DNA of 38,484 nucleotides from assembly GCF_030676415.1 (NCBI RefSeq), contig NZ_JAUUTW010000042.1, positions 1 to 38,484 on the forward strand, in the 5' to 3' direction. Origin of the DNA: Peribacillus frigoritolerans. GTDB taxonomy: Bacteria > Bacillota > Bacilli > Bacillales > DSM-1321. The stretch's first letter is position 1, and each line of letters starts with the position of its first letter. Positions 1-7,770 of the stretch are shown piece by piece. A program made the translations under genes and the position numbers. Under the pieces are notes generated by a model that was given only the letters and a program-made list of their open reading frames with translations, was not told the origin of the DNA and ran no database searches.

Positions 1-185
1 CTCATCTTATCAAAACGGTCCTATCTCTTTCGTTCATCTAAAGCAACCTATACCATGTGGTTTGAAATCCTGCGAATAAGCGAGTATTCGTGAGCATTAT
101 TTATTAAACTGAGGGAGTTCATTAAGATTTATTGTAGAATTGAAATAAATAGTGCAGTAAGGATTAATGCCAAAAGAGAAAAAGA

Positions 186-362
186 TTAATTTTTCTTATC
201 CTTTTCAAGTAAATCTATAATTCTATCAAGCTTTTGTTCGATATTTTCTGACTTGCCTGGTTGTTTAGTAACGAGAGAACGAACAAGAAAAAACACACCA
301 AAAAGTACCCCAAATAGACAAATAAACGTAAATAGTTGAAATATTACATCACCAATATTCAT
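186..362 (-). CDS. Small single-pass membrane protein, DUF4083-like
   Basis: A 58-residue protein. It starts at ATG (362-360) behind a GGTAGGA ribosome site. Residues about 5-28 form one hydrophobic helix (IFQLFTFICLFGVLFGVFFL), followed by a basic stretch and a charged amphipathic tail (ENIEQKLDRIIDLLEKDKKN). One N-terminal helix plus a short coiled-coil-like tail is the layout of the DUF4083 family of Bacillus small membrane proteins, whose function is unknown. It stands alone between decayed DNA and repeat copy 1. The family call rests on recalled layout, not on a search. Confidence 0.6.
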   Translation of the reverse strand: MNIGDVIFQLFTFICLFGVLFGVFFLVRSLVTKQPGKSENIEQKLDRIIDLLEKDKKN

Positions 363-440
363 ATTAATTCCTACCTTTACAAGTAATGTTGTTAGCGTAC
401 CATATTTTTACTGCACTGTTCTTTAACACCTCGCTAATGG

Positions 441-550
441 AACTAACCTGCCCCGTTCGTACCATAAGAAAAAGGATTGCCGCAGCAACCCTCCTAATGA
501 AGTAAAGCACCCGTTGCATAACAAAAGGCGCTGATTCCAGCTCCTAATTA
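441..550 (+). repeat. Intergenic hairpin repeat, copy 1
   Basis: It begins AACTAACCTGCCCCGTTCGT and runs through CATAAGAAAAAG, an imperfect middle hairpin and GTAAAGCACCCGTTGCATAA. A further half unit (GCGCTGATTCCAGCTCC) follows. It is a member of the repeat family described under findings, and lies just downstream of the DUF1259 gene. Confidence 0.7.
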
Positions 551-564
551 AATTATTTTTCAAC

Positions 565-969
565 TTAACCTTTTAAAACTTTGAATGCTTCCCGAACTTT
601 TCGAGCAAATTCCAGTGGTGGTTCGATTGATTCAAAATGCATATACATGGCTCTAGGATTTTCAAACAACCAGTGATTATGAACTGCTGTTACAATAATA
701 TCCCTTTTTCTTAATTCTGTTAACAATGGATTTACCTCGACTTGAAGTAGAACTGTTTCACCTAGATTTAGTGCATTTCCTTTACTATCTAAATTCTCAA
801 AGGTGAAAAATTGAGGGTTTACTAACGGTGAATTAGTTCTCCTTCCAAGTATTTTAAATGGTATGTCTCTAAATCTTTGAACTAGACATACTCCATTCAT
901 AAAACTTGCATCACCGTCAAGAATCCTTGCAAATTCACTACATAAATCCCTTTTTGAGTCCTTGCCCAT
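565..969 (-). CDS. DUF1259 (LppY/LpqO-like) domain protein
   Basis: A 134-residue protein without signal peptide. ATG at 969 is preferred over the upstream GTG at 978 because AAGGAG lies 8 bases before it. The central part has an ETVLLQVEVNPLL strand. It ends with VTAVHNHWLFENPRAMYMHF and EPPLEFARKVREAF, the His-containing core of DUF1259 proteins, often annotated LppY/LpqO. Their function is unknown. Intact homologues are often longer and secreted, so this may be a single-domain cytosolic form. A decayed piece of a second copy lies at 11631-11702. Confidence 0.7.
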   Translation of the reverse strand: MGKDSKRDLCSEFARILDGDASFMNGVCLVQRFRDIPFKILGRRTNSPLVNPQFFTFENLDSKGNALNLGETVLLQVEVNPLLTELRKRDIIVTAVHNHWLFENPRAMYMHFESIEPPLEFARKVREAFKVLKG

Positions 970-978
970 AATATTCAC

Positions 979-1356
979 TCCTTATAATAAAACCATTTAT
1001 TACCTTTTAGTAATCTGGTTTTATTGTATGACAGTGGATTATTTAAGATTGGGCAAACGAGCGGAAATAACGAACCTTATTGGGTCAATTCATAAAAACA
1101 CTTACTTATTTATATATACTAAGCACATATCTTTCTTTTTTAATTTTAAACACTTTATGAATAAATATCGCGACCTTTGAATTCAATATTAATGAACAGT
1201 CCTGCCCCGTTAGTAAGAAAAGGGGCTGCCGCAACAACCCCATTGTTCAACGAAAGCCCCCTTTACTTTAAGGAAATTCGCTCAAATTCTCTGGATATAA
1301 AGAGTGTTTTTTTGTAAATAATAAGATTGTTAAACAATAAGCTGAGGAGGACTTTT
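979..1356. other. Intergenic region with repeat copy 2
   Basis: I see no convincing gene. A 72-codon plus-strand open frame here has no ribosome site and an unremarkable hydrophobic composition. The stretch holds the promoter side of the DUF1259 gene, repeat copy 2 (1193-1265) and the leader of the small protein at 1357. Confidence 0.5.
1193..1265 (+). repeat. Intergenic hairpin repeat, copy 2 (diverged)
   Basis: CCTGCCCCGTTAGTAAGAAAAGG is followed by a GGGGCTGCCGC...CCCC segment. The third hairpin is largely lost. Confidence 0.6.
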
Positions 1357-1515
1357 ATGCAACAGGATCAACAAGCTAATGAGAATTTAGGTTCTATTAT
1401 GAAACCAGAATTTGCCGGAACTGATGCAAAAAAAGTAAAACAAGAAATTCAAAAAGATGTAAGCGAAGGACAAGGTGCAATGACTTCCCGAGAGGCAGGA
1501 GCAATGCGCGATTAA
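1357..1515 (+). CDS. Small spore-type (SASP-like) protein
   Basis: A 52-residue hydrophilic protein. The start is ATG 1357 behind a strong GAGGAGG (1344-1350). The in-frame codon at 1327 lies upstream of that site and is not used. The core PEFAGTDAKKVKQEIQKD resembles the EFA-x-TDAxxVKQ repeat of gamma-type small acid-soluble spore proteins. Those normally carry two Gln/Asn-rich repeats, and here there is one followed by an acidic tail. A T-tract terminator overlaps the stop, so it is a monocistronic unit. The function as a spore amino-acid store is inferred from weak resemblance only. Confidence 0.5.
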   Translation: MQQDQQANENLGSIMKPEFAGTDAKKVKQEIQKDVSEGQGAMTSREAGAMRD

Positions 1516-1543
1516 AAAACCACTCTGAGTGGTTTTTTATTTT
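1514..1543 (+). terminator. Terminator of the small spore-type gene
   Basis: A symmetric AAAAAACCACTC / GAGTGGTTTTTT palindrome is followed by further T. It is nearly identical to the terminator at 7115. Confidence 0.85.
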
Positions 1544-1611
1544 TCTGCTTCAAAAATTATACACTTTACATCTCTCATTTCGATTTGATGGAGACCTGTA
1601 AACTTAATGAT
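1514..1611 (+). repeat. Segmental duplication, copy A
   Basis: This block comprises the terminator plus about 70 downstream bases (CTGCTTCAAAAAT, ACTTTACATCTCTCATTT, CTGTAAACTTAATGAT). It recurs at 7115-7212 with small substitutions and indels. Confidence 0.8.
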
Positions 1612-1912
1612 TAAGCACGGTTGGTTTGTAAGACCACCTCAAGCCATTGACCGTGAATGTCTAGCTAAAGAAATAAACAAATAAAAATAGCAGAAGGTAG
1701 CTATAATTAATTGTATAACCCTTATTTTAAACCTGCCCCTTTAGTTCAATAAAAAAACTGCCAGCGATGGCAGCCAGATCTTCAAGTAACGCACCCCTTA
1801 GGTAAAGAACAAGTACTATAAAACCCTCTTATAAAGAAAGGGTACGGATCTAAAAATCCAGTTTAAAAGAGCGTAAACTCCCCATTGAGGGAATCCCTTA
1901 TAGGTTCACAAC
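1544..1912. other. Intergenic region with short gene remnants
   Basis: It contains the rest of duplication copy A and repeat copy 3. Between them (about 1612-1683, plus) an open tail encodes HGWFVRPPQAIDRECLAKE and then a stop. That looks like the C-terminal end of a lost gene I cannot identify. Confidence 0.4.
1730..1801 (+). repeat. Intergenic hairpin repeat, copy 3
   Basis: AACCTGCCCCTTTAGTTCAATAA is followed by a perfect CTGCCAGCGATGGCAG hairpin, then CAGATCTTCAAGTAACGCACCCC. The middle hairpin has its own base-paired variant here. Confidence 0.7.
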
Positions 1913-2407
1913 TTAGTCCTTTTCCCTTATCTCTTTTCGTTCATTTAAAATTTCTTGAATGATTTCAATATGAACAAAAGCCCATGATTTTTCATGAAAG
2001 TGAAGAAACACGCTTATGGCCAGAATGGAAATATAAGTTAAAACAAAGACAACCCAAAGCAAACTCCCATCTTTAAAAAGGAAATCTTGCAATTGTTTTG
2101 AAAAAAGAAAAAAAAGCCAAGGTCCAGAGGATATTATAATAGGAATGATTCCCGATCCGTTTTTCTCTTTCAACATACAATAATAAATTTTTTTTAACGT
2201 ATCGCTATCAATCGAACTATAAAAATTTTGAATTTCTTCCACTTCTTTTAGTTTCTTCATACATTTGAAAGATCGGTCTTTGTATGAGACTTTTTTTAAC
2301 TGAAGATAAATTTTATGAGCATCTCCACGTAATGAAAACATATGTCTGATCTTTTTCCCCCTTCCAAAAAACTCCTTACTAGAGGTTTTGTAATAATCCG
2401 TATTCAA
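1913..2407 (-). CDS. Hypothetical protein with two membrane helices
   Basis: 164 residues from a TTG start at 2407. The ribosome site is weak, and an internal ATG at 2341 (MFSLRGDAHK) is an alternative. The first about 85 residues are basic and cytosol-like (KVSYKDRSFKCMKKLKE). Two helices follow (GIIPIIISSGPWLFFLF and LLWVVFVLTYISILAISVFL) and then a charged tail (EIIQEILNERKEIREKD). Short N-terminal soluble part, two helices and C-terminal amphipathic helix is a common layout of uncharacterised Bacillus membrane proteins. I do not recognise the family. Confidence 0.5.
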   Translation of the reverse strand: MNTDYYKTSSKEFFGRGKKIRHMFSLRGDAHKIYLQLKKVSYKDRSFKCMKKLKEVEEIQNFYSSIDSDTLKKIYYCMLKEKNGSGIIPIIISSGPWLFFLFSKQLQDFLFKDGSLLWVVFVLTYISILAISVFLHFHEKSWAFVHIEIIQEILNERKEIREKD

Positions 2408-2578
2408 ATATGAAATATTAGCTGTCGGAACAGACTATTAAAAAATCATTATTTTGTAGTGAGTTGTCACGATTCGTAATTCCAGTGGTTGTTCTATTCC
2501 ATCCGTGATTAAGTCATTATATTGGCTCCATCTTATAATCCACCCGTCATCAAAAAAAGAGGATGAATTGTACCAATT

Positions 2579-2895
2579 TTATTTCTGGACAGACTGTACA
2601 AAAAGACCGTCGCCTTAAAGCCATTCGGCCATAAGAACATCTTTGTAGTCAATAATATTTTGATTATTTAATTGTGATTTTAACCAAGATTCATTAAAGC
2701 CCATATCAAAAATTTCATCCTATAAAACTTCACCGTCTCTTAATTAAAGTGACTGGAACAGAAACTACTTTTGAAGGTATATTGAAATCTTCCTGAGTAG
2801 TTTTTTGATACTTTGACTTTTTTAAAATACTAATCGACCCATTCACCTCTAAATAACAATAGGCAACCTCACTAACAGAAAAAGTTTCACTTACA
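2579..2895 (-). pseudogene. Broken YetF/DUF421-family membrane protein (C-terminal part)
   Basis: Read on the minus strand, the DNA encodes EVNGSISILKKSKYQ, then IPSKVVSVPVTLIK, then a one-base frameshift into DGEVL-stop-DEIFDMGFNESWLK. It continues NIIDYKDVLMAEWL-stop-GDGLFVQSVQK. This follows the cytoplasmic C-terminal domain of DUF421/YetF proteins (x-NGSLSV-KKS-Y; LI-DG; L-WL; D-V--AEW--G-GL-VQ). The N-terminal membrane helices are absent. One frameshift and two in-frame stops make it a clear pseudogene. The intact family is found in spore-former membranes, and its role is poorly defined. Confidence 0.7.
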
Positions 2896-2927
2896 GGCAG
2901 CTAAATAAGGCTGTACAGTTCACTGGG

Positions 2928-3077
2928 GTGGAACATGTGGACAACCATATCTTATGGAAAACGTTTGGTTTTACAAAGCTCGAAGGATTTGCCGTGCTGC
3001 AACGGATCCATCATTCTCATCCATCCGTTACCCTGCGTTATATCGGCATTAAGGAAGAGCAACGAAAAATGTATTAA
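2928..3077 (+). pseudogene. Tyrosine recombinase C-terminal remnant
   Basis: An open tail of 49 codons encodes VDNHILWKTFGF, then FAVLQRIHHSHPSVTLRYIG and IKEEQRKMY. The pattern H-LWKTFG (in place of H-LRKTFG) followed by the SHPSVTLRYIGI box with its catalytic Tyr is the end of phage-type integrases. The Arg of the HxLR motif has become Trp and there is no N-terminal part. This is a scar of an old mobile element. Confidence 0.7.
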
Positions 3078-3141
3078 AACATTTTAGAGTTTTTCACTAA
3101 TCAATCTTCTTTATTTATTTTCATTCAGCAAGAAAAATACT

Positions 3142-3318
3142 TTAGCTGGATTGAAACCAAGACTGTTGAAGTTGTTGAAGTTGTTGTTGAGCTTGTTCAA
3201 GCTGTTGCTGTGCCTGTTCGAATTGTTATGGATTTGCATTAGCTTGGGCTGTTTGAACAGCCTGTTGTGCTTGTTGAGCCGCATAGATAGCTTGCTGATA
3301 TTGTTGTTTCTGTGTCAT
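3142..3318 (-). pseudogene. Gln-rich small protein interrupted by one stop
   Basis: ATG at 3318 follows AAGGAGA. The first 30 codons read MTQKQQYQQAIYAAQQAQQA...QANANP and end at TAA (3228-3226). The same frame continues QFEQAQQQLEQAQQQLQQLQ...SWFQSS for 27 codons to a second TAA at 3142. Replacing the TAA by CAA would give one 58-residue Gln/Ala-rich coiled coil, so a single C-to-T change is the likely cause. The plus-strand Leu-rich frame over the same bases is its shadow. Small Gln-rich proteins of this kind occur in Bacillus, and I know no function. Confidence 0.6.
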
Positions 3319-3570
3319 TTTAAAGTCTCCTTAACAATTTTTGCTAAAGGCTAAACCTTTAAATCCTGTTTATTTTGCATAAAAATTTTGAGATTATTCA
3401 TGTACAAGGGATCCATCTGCTCCTTTTTCTTTATTAATGAAATTAGGAGTGAAAGTAAGAAGGAGAAAAAATGTATTTTTCGTGAAGTCAATGAACTGCT
3501 TCGTAAAATGAAAGGCATAAAATCATATAAAAGGTGATACCTAATTTATAAAAGTTGATTAAAACAAAAA

Positions 3571-4028
3571 ATGCGGGCTATTGTTCAGGGTTTAACAATA
3601 GAAGATATTGTAGATCATTTAGGAATACGTGGAATGCTTGAAGGTGAGGCTGCTGCCCGGGCAACTTAAAGGGTAAGGAGTTTGAAGGTATTAAACTCGC
3701 ACTAGAAAAATCAGAAAAAGCAGCATTATCCATGGATGTTATGTATCAGCTAATGAAACCTTCCATAGAGCTTTTTGTGCTGCATCAGGAAGTTCAAGAC
3801 TAGAAATTTTTTCGAATTATCTATGGAATGGATTTCCTCCTCATTTACCAGCGTTGTTATCCCAACAAATAAAAAGATCTATCTCTGAACATCAAGATAT
3901 TTGTTAAAGCTATTTGCAAAGGTACCCCAGATGAAGCATGTATTACTATGACAAACCATATTGGACGCAGTATAGATGACTTAATTAAACACCATAAGGA
4001 AATCGATTCTGATGGAAAAACAACCTGA
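3571..4028 (+). pseudogene. Broken GntR-family (FCD domain) transcription regulator
   Basis: The translation begins IEDIVDHLGIRGMLEGEAAA, the typical start of an FCD ligand-binding domain. It then reads ALEKSEKAALSMDVMYQ, NETFHRALCAASGSSRLEIF, SEHQDI--AICKGTPDEA and MTNHIGRSIDDLIKHH. At least three frame changes or stops interrupt it (near 3667, 3750 and 3900). The N-terminal winged-helix domain is missing. The intact family (FadR/VanR subfamily) controls carbon-acid catabolism, and this copy cannot work. Confidence 0.75.
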
Positions 4029-4071
4029 TAATAAAATAATTGCGGTCTTTTCGCACCTAAGTGTTCATTAC

Positions 4072-4112
4072 AAAAACCAGCTAATATCTTGACGGGATAT
4101 TAACTGGTTTTT
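4072..4112. terminator. Bidirectional terminator
   Basis: AAAAACCAG-C-TAATATC pairs with GATATTA-A-CTGGTTTTT. The arms are flanked by an A-run and a T-run, so it can act in both directions. It lies behind the broken GntR gene. Confidence 0.8.
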
Positions 4113-4222
4113 GTTACCAATTAAAATAATGAAAACTACGACACTTTCAATTTAATGGGTATTCTGTATGGATTGGCATTCCGGGAAAATTTAATAGTAA
4201 CAAACCTTTCAAAGCCCTTAAT

Positions 4223-4310
4223 GAACTAACATGCCCCGATAGTTCCATAAGAAAAATCGCCTTAAAGACAGCTCTGATCTTCAGCTAACACACTCGTCAA
4301 TTGCATAAGG
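4223..4310 (+). repeat. Intergenic hairpin repeat, copy 4
   Basis: A well-preserved copy: GAACTAACATGCCCCGATAGTTC, CATAAGAAAAA, CGCCTTAAAGACAGCTC, then CTTCAGCTAACACACTCGTC, then TTGCATAAGGA. Confidence 0.8.
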
Positions 4311-4353
4311 ATAGTAATCATTAAAAAAACTCTTTTTTCTATACTTTAAATTA

Positions 4354-4650
4354 CTAATATTTGATGTGTAGATAAATTAAATAACTCAATTTTGTTATAA
4401 GATAACCCAATTCTTTATAAAATTGATGTGCTTCATCTTTACGTCCTAAACCACTAGCTAACCATGTATTTACACATTTATGTTAGTTTGCTAAATTCTC
4501 GGCAAATTCCATTAAACTCCGGACAACACCTTTATGGCGCACTTTTGAATCGACATTAATTATAGAAATTTCACCAAATCGATTTAAATCTTCAATGGTT
4601 TCTCTTATACGAAACTCTAACATTCCTAGAATTAAATCAGTTTCCTCCTA
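4354..4650 (-). pseudogene. Broken GNAT acetyltransferase (C-terminal part)
   Basis: The minus strand encodes LGMLEFRIRETIEDLNRFGE, ISIINVDSKVRHKGVVRSLM and EFAENLAN, then a stop, then HKCVNTWLASG, RKDEAHQFYKELGY. The V-x-S-x-VRHKGVxRxLM segment is the acetyl-CoA loop (motif A), and AHQFYKELGY is motif B. The N-terminal third is missing, the loop Gly is Val, and a stop splits the fold. Confidence 0.7.
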
Positions 4651-4738
4651 ATAATGTTTACAAAAACTCCACATGAAAAATAACCCTTATTTGTTAATAT
4701 TGGAGTTATTTCTTATTTGTAAACATAAATATGGGGTT

Positions 4739-4793
4739 TTTAACATTTAATTTACAACCTATTAAAAATATATTAATATACTTCCTCTATAAT
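4739..4793 (+). promoter_or_regulatory. PhoP-box-like promoter of the alkaline phosphatase
   Basis: TTAACA (4739-4744) and TTTACA (4750-4755) are two TTnACA hexamers exactly 11 bases apart. A weaker third (ATTAAA, 4761) follows at the next turn and a TATAAT box is at 4788-4793. Tandem TTnACA with about 5-base spacers is the B. subtilis PhoP-P site. There is no good -35 hexamer, as expected for an activator-dependent promoter. Regulation by phosphate starvation is inferred. Confidence 0.6.
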
Positions 4794-4837
4794 TCTCTTT
4801 AGCACGTATAATACGACAACAATTGGAGGTAACAACA

Positions 4838-6238
4838 TTGTTTAAAAAGAAGTTAAAGAAAAAGTTATTTCCAGTAGCTGTTCTTTCAACAGTTGCCTTT
4901 AGTGGTTTAATGGGTGGTTTCTCACATGTAAGCGCAGAGGGTTCTGTGAATAAGAACGAAACGAATAATAGGGAAATCAAAAACGTCATTGTTTTAATCG
5001 GTGATGGCATGGGAGTTTCTTATACTTCTGCTCATCGTTATTTAAAAGACGATCCATCAACAAAAGTTGTAGAACCAACAACATTTGATCAATACCTTGT
5101 TGGTCAACAAACAACTTATCCGGAAGACCCTGAACAAAATGTAACGGACTCTGCTTCTGCTGCAACTGCCATGTCTGCAGGTATTAAAACATATAACAGT
5201 GCGATTGCAGTTGACAATGATGGTTCAGAAGCAAAAACGGTTCTTGAAGCTGCTAGAGAAAAAGGAAAAGCAACAGGTCTTGTTGCAACTTCTGAAATTA
5301 CACATGCAACACCTGCTTCTTTCGGATCACATGATCACAGCCGTAAAAACATGAACTCAATTGCTGATGATTATTTTGATGAAATGGTGAATGGCCAACA
5401 TAAAATCGACGTTCTTCTTGGTGGCGGTAAGAGCAACTTTGAACGTAAAGACCGCAATCTAACAGAAGAATTCAAAAAAGATGGATACAGCTATGTGGAA
5501 AACCGTGAAGACATGTTAAAAGATAAAAATGGCAAAGTTCTTGGTTTATTCGCTGATGGCGGACTTCCAAAGAAAATTGACCGTACAGAAGAAGTTCCTT
5601 CACTAAAAGAAATGACAAACACTGCTCTTTCAAAATTAAACAAAGATAAAGACGGGTTCTTCCTAATGGTAGAAGGAAGCCAGGTTGACTGGGCAGGACA
5701 TGACAATGATATTGTTGGCGCTATGAGTGAGATGGATGACTTTGAACAAGCATATAAAGCAGCAATTGAGTTTGCAAAAAAAGACAAGCATACATTAGTA
5801 GTAGCAACAGCTGACCACTCAACTGGCGGATACTCGATTGGTGCGGACGGTATTTACAACTGGTTCAGCGAACCAATCAAAGCTGCAAAGCGGACACCTG
5901 ACTTCATGGCGCAAGAAATTGCTGACGGCGCAGGTGTTGAAGCAACATTGAAAAAGTATATTGATCAAAATATTCTAGCATTGACAGAAAAAGAAATTCA
6001 ATCAGTTGAAGACGCAGCTAAAACAAAGAAAGTTCTTGATATCGATAATGCGATTGAGAACATTTTCAATAAGCGGTCTCACACTGGTTGGACAACAGGC
6101 GGACATACAGGTGAAGATGTTCCTGTGTATGCATTCGGACCATCAAGTGAAAAATTTGCTGGACAAATCGACAACACTGAAATTGCAAAAAATGTTTTTG
6201 ATGTCTTAGATTACGAAATTAAAATTCAAGATAAGTAA
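4838..6238 (+). CDS. Secreted alkaline phosphatase
   Basis: 466 residues. The start is TTG 4838, seven or eight bases after GGAGG (4825-4829). The earlier in-frame TTG at 4823 lies before that site. A signal peptide (MFKKKLKKKLF, hydrophobic core, FSHVSA cleavage) is followed by the alkaline phosphatase fold. Residues 53-59 LIGDGMG carry the metal Asp. The nucleophile Ser105 is in DSASAATA. Further metal ligands sit in VEGSQVDWAGHDND, TADHSTGG and the C-terminal TTGGHTGEDVPVY. It hydrolyses phosphate monoesters outside the membrane, like B. subtilis PhoA/PhoB, and length and motif order match them. I cannot say which paralogue it is. A monocistronic unit with its own terminator. Confidence 0.95.
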   Translation: MFKKKLKKKLFPVAVLSTVAFSGLMGGFSHVSAEGSVNKNETNNREIKNVIVLIGDGMGVSYTSAHRYLKDDPSTKVVEPTTFDQYLVGQQTTYPEDPEQNVTDSASAATAMSAGIKTYNSAIAVDNDGSEAKTVLEAAREKGKATGLVATSEITHATPASFGSHDHSRKNMNSIADDYFDEMVNGQHKIDVLLGGGKSNFERKDRNLTEEFKKDGYSYVENREDMLKDKNGKVLGLFADGGLPKKIDRTEEVPSLKEMTNTALSKLNKDKDGFFLMVEGSQVDWAGHDNDIVGAMSEMDDFEQAYKAAIEFAKKDKHTLVVATADHSTGGYSIGADGIYNWFSEPIKAAKRTPDFMAQEIADGAGVEATLKKYIDQNILALTEKEIQSVEDAAKTKKVLDIDNAIENIFNKRSHTGWTTGGHTGEDVPVYAFGPSSEKFAGQIDNTEIAKNVFDVLDYEIKIQDK

Positions 6239-6263
6239 GAAATAAATGGGCAAGCTAAAAATA

Positions 6264-6299
6264 TCCTGTTGCTATAGTACAAGCAACGGGACTTTTTTT
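6264..6299 (+). terminator. Terminator of the alkaline phosphatase gene
   Basis: CCTGTTGCT pairs with AGCAACGGG (one G-T pair), followed by seven T. Confidence 0.85.
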
Positions 6300-6327
6300 G
6301 AATATAGAATCATACGGAGGAATTATC

Positions 6328-7080
6328 ATGAAAAAGACTCTTTCTATATTTTTTTTAATCTTGTTGCTTGTTGGCTGTTCATCAAATGCCAGTCCTGAAA
6401 ACAATGAAAAAAATACAGGGAACGAAAACCAAACAGAAAATAACGCCAACGAAAAAAATGATGAAACGAAACAGCAAAAGAATCAGGAGCAAACTGAGAG
6501 CATAATGGACGAGTATCAGCCTAATCCTCAAGTAACGGATGACCGTTCATTGCAAAAGGTTGGTCAAACATATACAGACCAAAAAGGGGAAGCCACTTTA
6601 AAAGCGATTAAAAATGTTAATAAAACATATGAAATGGGATCGATCGAATTAACAATAAGAGAGATGAAATTGATTCACTTAAGACCTGATTATGGTATGA
6701 TCGATTATTTTCACGTATTAACACATGATGAGGAGTTTGATTTTGTTAAGGTTTTCGTTGAGATCAAAAACAAATCTTCAGAGAAAGTGAATTTCGCACC
6801 AATCGCATTACTAGAAACGAACACAGGCGAAACTTTTGATTGGCAGAAAGAAATTTACCTTGAAGAATTAAACGGTGAAATTGAAGGCAACGGTACAAAA
6901 TTTGGAAACCTTGGTTTTATTGTAAATGCAACAGGTAATCATGCGCATAAGGAGGGGCACAATGAGTCAGATAACAAAGAAGCAAAGGACATTAAGTGGA
7001 TTGAAATAACAACAAGTAATGTATTTGATAAAGACCAGAAAAAAATTAACGAAGCGCAAAAAATTAGAATCGAGTTTTAA
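6328..7080 (+). CDS. Lipoprotein with DUF4352-like domain
   Basis: 250 residues from ATG 6328, behind GGAGG. The signal peptide ends in the lipobox LLVGC (Cys at about residue 17), so the protein is lipid-anchored on the outer face of the membrane. A disordered Asn/Glu/Lys linker of about 50 residues follows. The C-terminal half (from about residue 95) has YEMGSIELTIREMKLIHL, FDFVKVFVEIKNKSSEKVNF and an Asn-Gly-rich turn. That is the pattern of the immunoglobulin-like DUF4352 (telokin-like) domain. Its role is unknown; it is separated from the phosphatase by a terminator. Confidence 0.75.
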   Translation: MKKTLSIFFLILLLVGCSSNASPENNEKNTGNENQTENNANEKNDETKQQKNQEQTESIMDEYQPNPQVTDDRSLQKVGQTYTDQKGEATLKAIKNVNKTYEMGSIELTIREMKLIHLRPDYGMIDYFHVLTHDEEFDFVKVFVEIKNKSSEKVNFAPIALLETNTGETFDWQKEIYLEELNGEIEGNGTKFGNLGFIVNATGNHAHKEGHNESDNKEAKDIKWIEITTSNVFDKDQKKINEAQKIRIEF

Positions 7081-7114
7081 TTCTATGTAAATAAAGATTT
7101 TCCAAAATGGATCT

Positions 7115-7145
7115 AAAAAAACCACTCAGAGTGGTTTTTTATTTT
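7115..7145 (+). terminator. Terminator of the lipoprotein gene
   Basis: AAAAAACCACTC / GAGTGGTTTTTT with further T. It is the twin of the terminator at 1514. Confidence 0.85.
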
Positions 7146-7212
7146 TCTGCTTCAAAAATAAACACTTTCATCTCTTATTTTGATTTCATGGAGATGCTGT
7201 AAACTTAATGAT
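7115..7212 (+). repeat. Segmental duplication, copy B
   Basis: It matches 1514-1611 through the terminator, CTGCTTCAAAAAT, CATCTCTTATTTTGATTTC and CTGTAAACTTAATGAT. Repeat copy 5 follows directly. Confidence 0.8.
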
Positions 7213-7298
7213 AACCTGCCCCGATAGTTGCATAAAGGAAAAGCTGCCTTAAAGTCAGCTCCGATCTTCAGCTAACTCACCCGTTAATTGCATAAGGC
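7210..7298 (+). repeat. Intergenic hairpin repeat, copy 5 (near-consensus)
   Basis: ATAACCTGCCCCGATAGTTG, CATAAAGGAAA, AGCTGCCTTAAAGTCAGCT, CCGATCTT, CAGCTAACTCACCCGTTAAT, TGCATAAG. It is the clearest copy of the three-hairpin arrangement. Confidence 0.85.
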
Positions 7299-7308
7299 AA
7301 TAAACATA

Positions 7309-7644
7309 TTAACCCCCAATTAAAGAGATATTTAAATGATTCCATATAGTTTTAAAGCATCCATGTTGGATATTATGTTGAATGGCTCCATTATCTTTTT
7401 CTAAATGAGTAAAGATTTCATCAAGTATTTCATTTCGCTGATTTTCTGTAAATCCTGAAAGCCAAGATAGAGAACCAACTCTTCCGCACCAGTTTTCAGT
7501 TGTAAAAGATACTGTGTAATTGAACTTATATGTTTCCTTTAGGTCAAATTTATGTTCCTGCCATTCCTTAAACCACTCAACTGGAAATCCATTAATAAAC
7601 TGTATTCTTTCACAACCCCTTTTTAGTAACGATTTACGAAACAT
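7309..7644 (-). pseudogene. C-terminal remnant of a SAM-dependent methyltransferase
   Basis: 111 codons resemble only the last third of class I methyltransferases of the Methyltransf_11 type. They read HKFDLKETYKFNYTVSFTTE, then NWCGRVGSLSWLSGFTENQR, then EIFTHLEKDN and a short tail. The S-T-E-x-W-x-G-R-x-x-S pattern is typical of the cap after the Rossmann core. The SAM-binding glycine motif is absent and there is no ribosome site before the first Met. Probably a decayed gene; expression as a short protein is not excluded. Confidence 0.55.
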
Positions 7645-7770
7645 TCATTAGAAATACAAATATGATTGCCAATAAAAAGACGGATACGAAAAAGGCAGGA
7701 ATTTAGTAAATTTGTACAAGCATGTTTTTTTTTATTTCATATATATAGTAGAAAAAGGAGTGATATATAT

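Noticed and set aside
962..1180. 72-codon plus-strand frame
   Set aside because: No ribosome site; it overlaps the promoter side of the DUF1259 gene and repeat DNA, with a composition typical of AT-rich non-coding sequence.
3151..3354. Leu-rich 67-codon plus-strand frame
   Set aside because: Antisense shadow of the Gln-rich minus-strand gene (CAA/CAG read backwards gives Leu codons).
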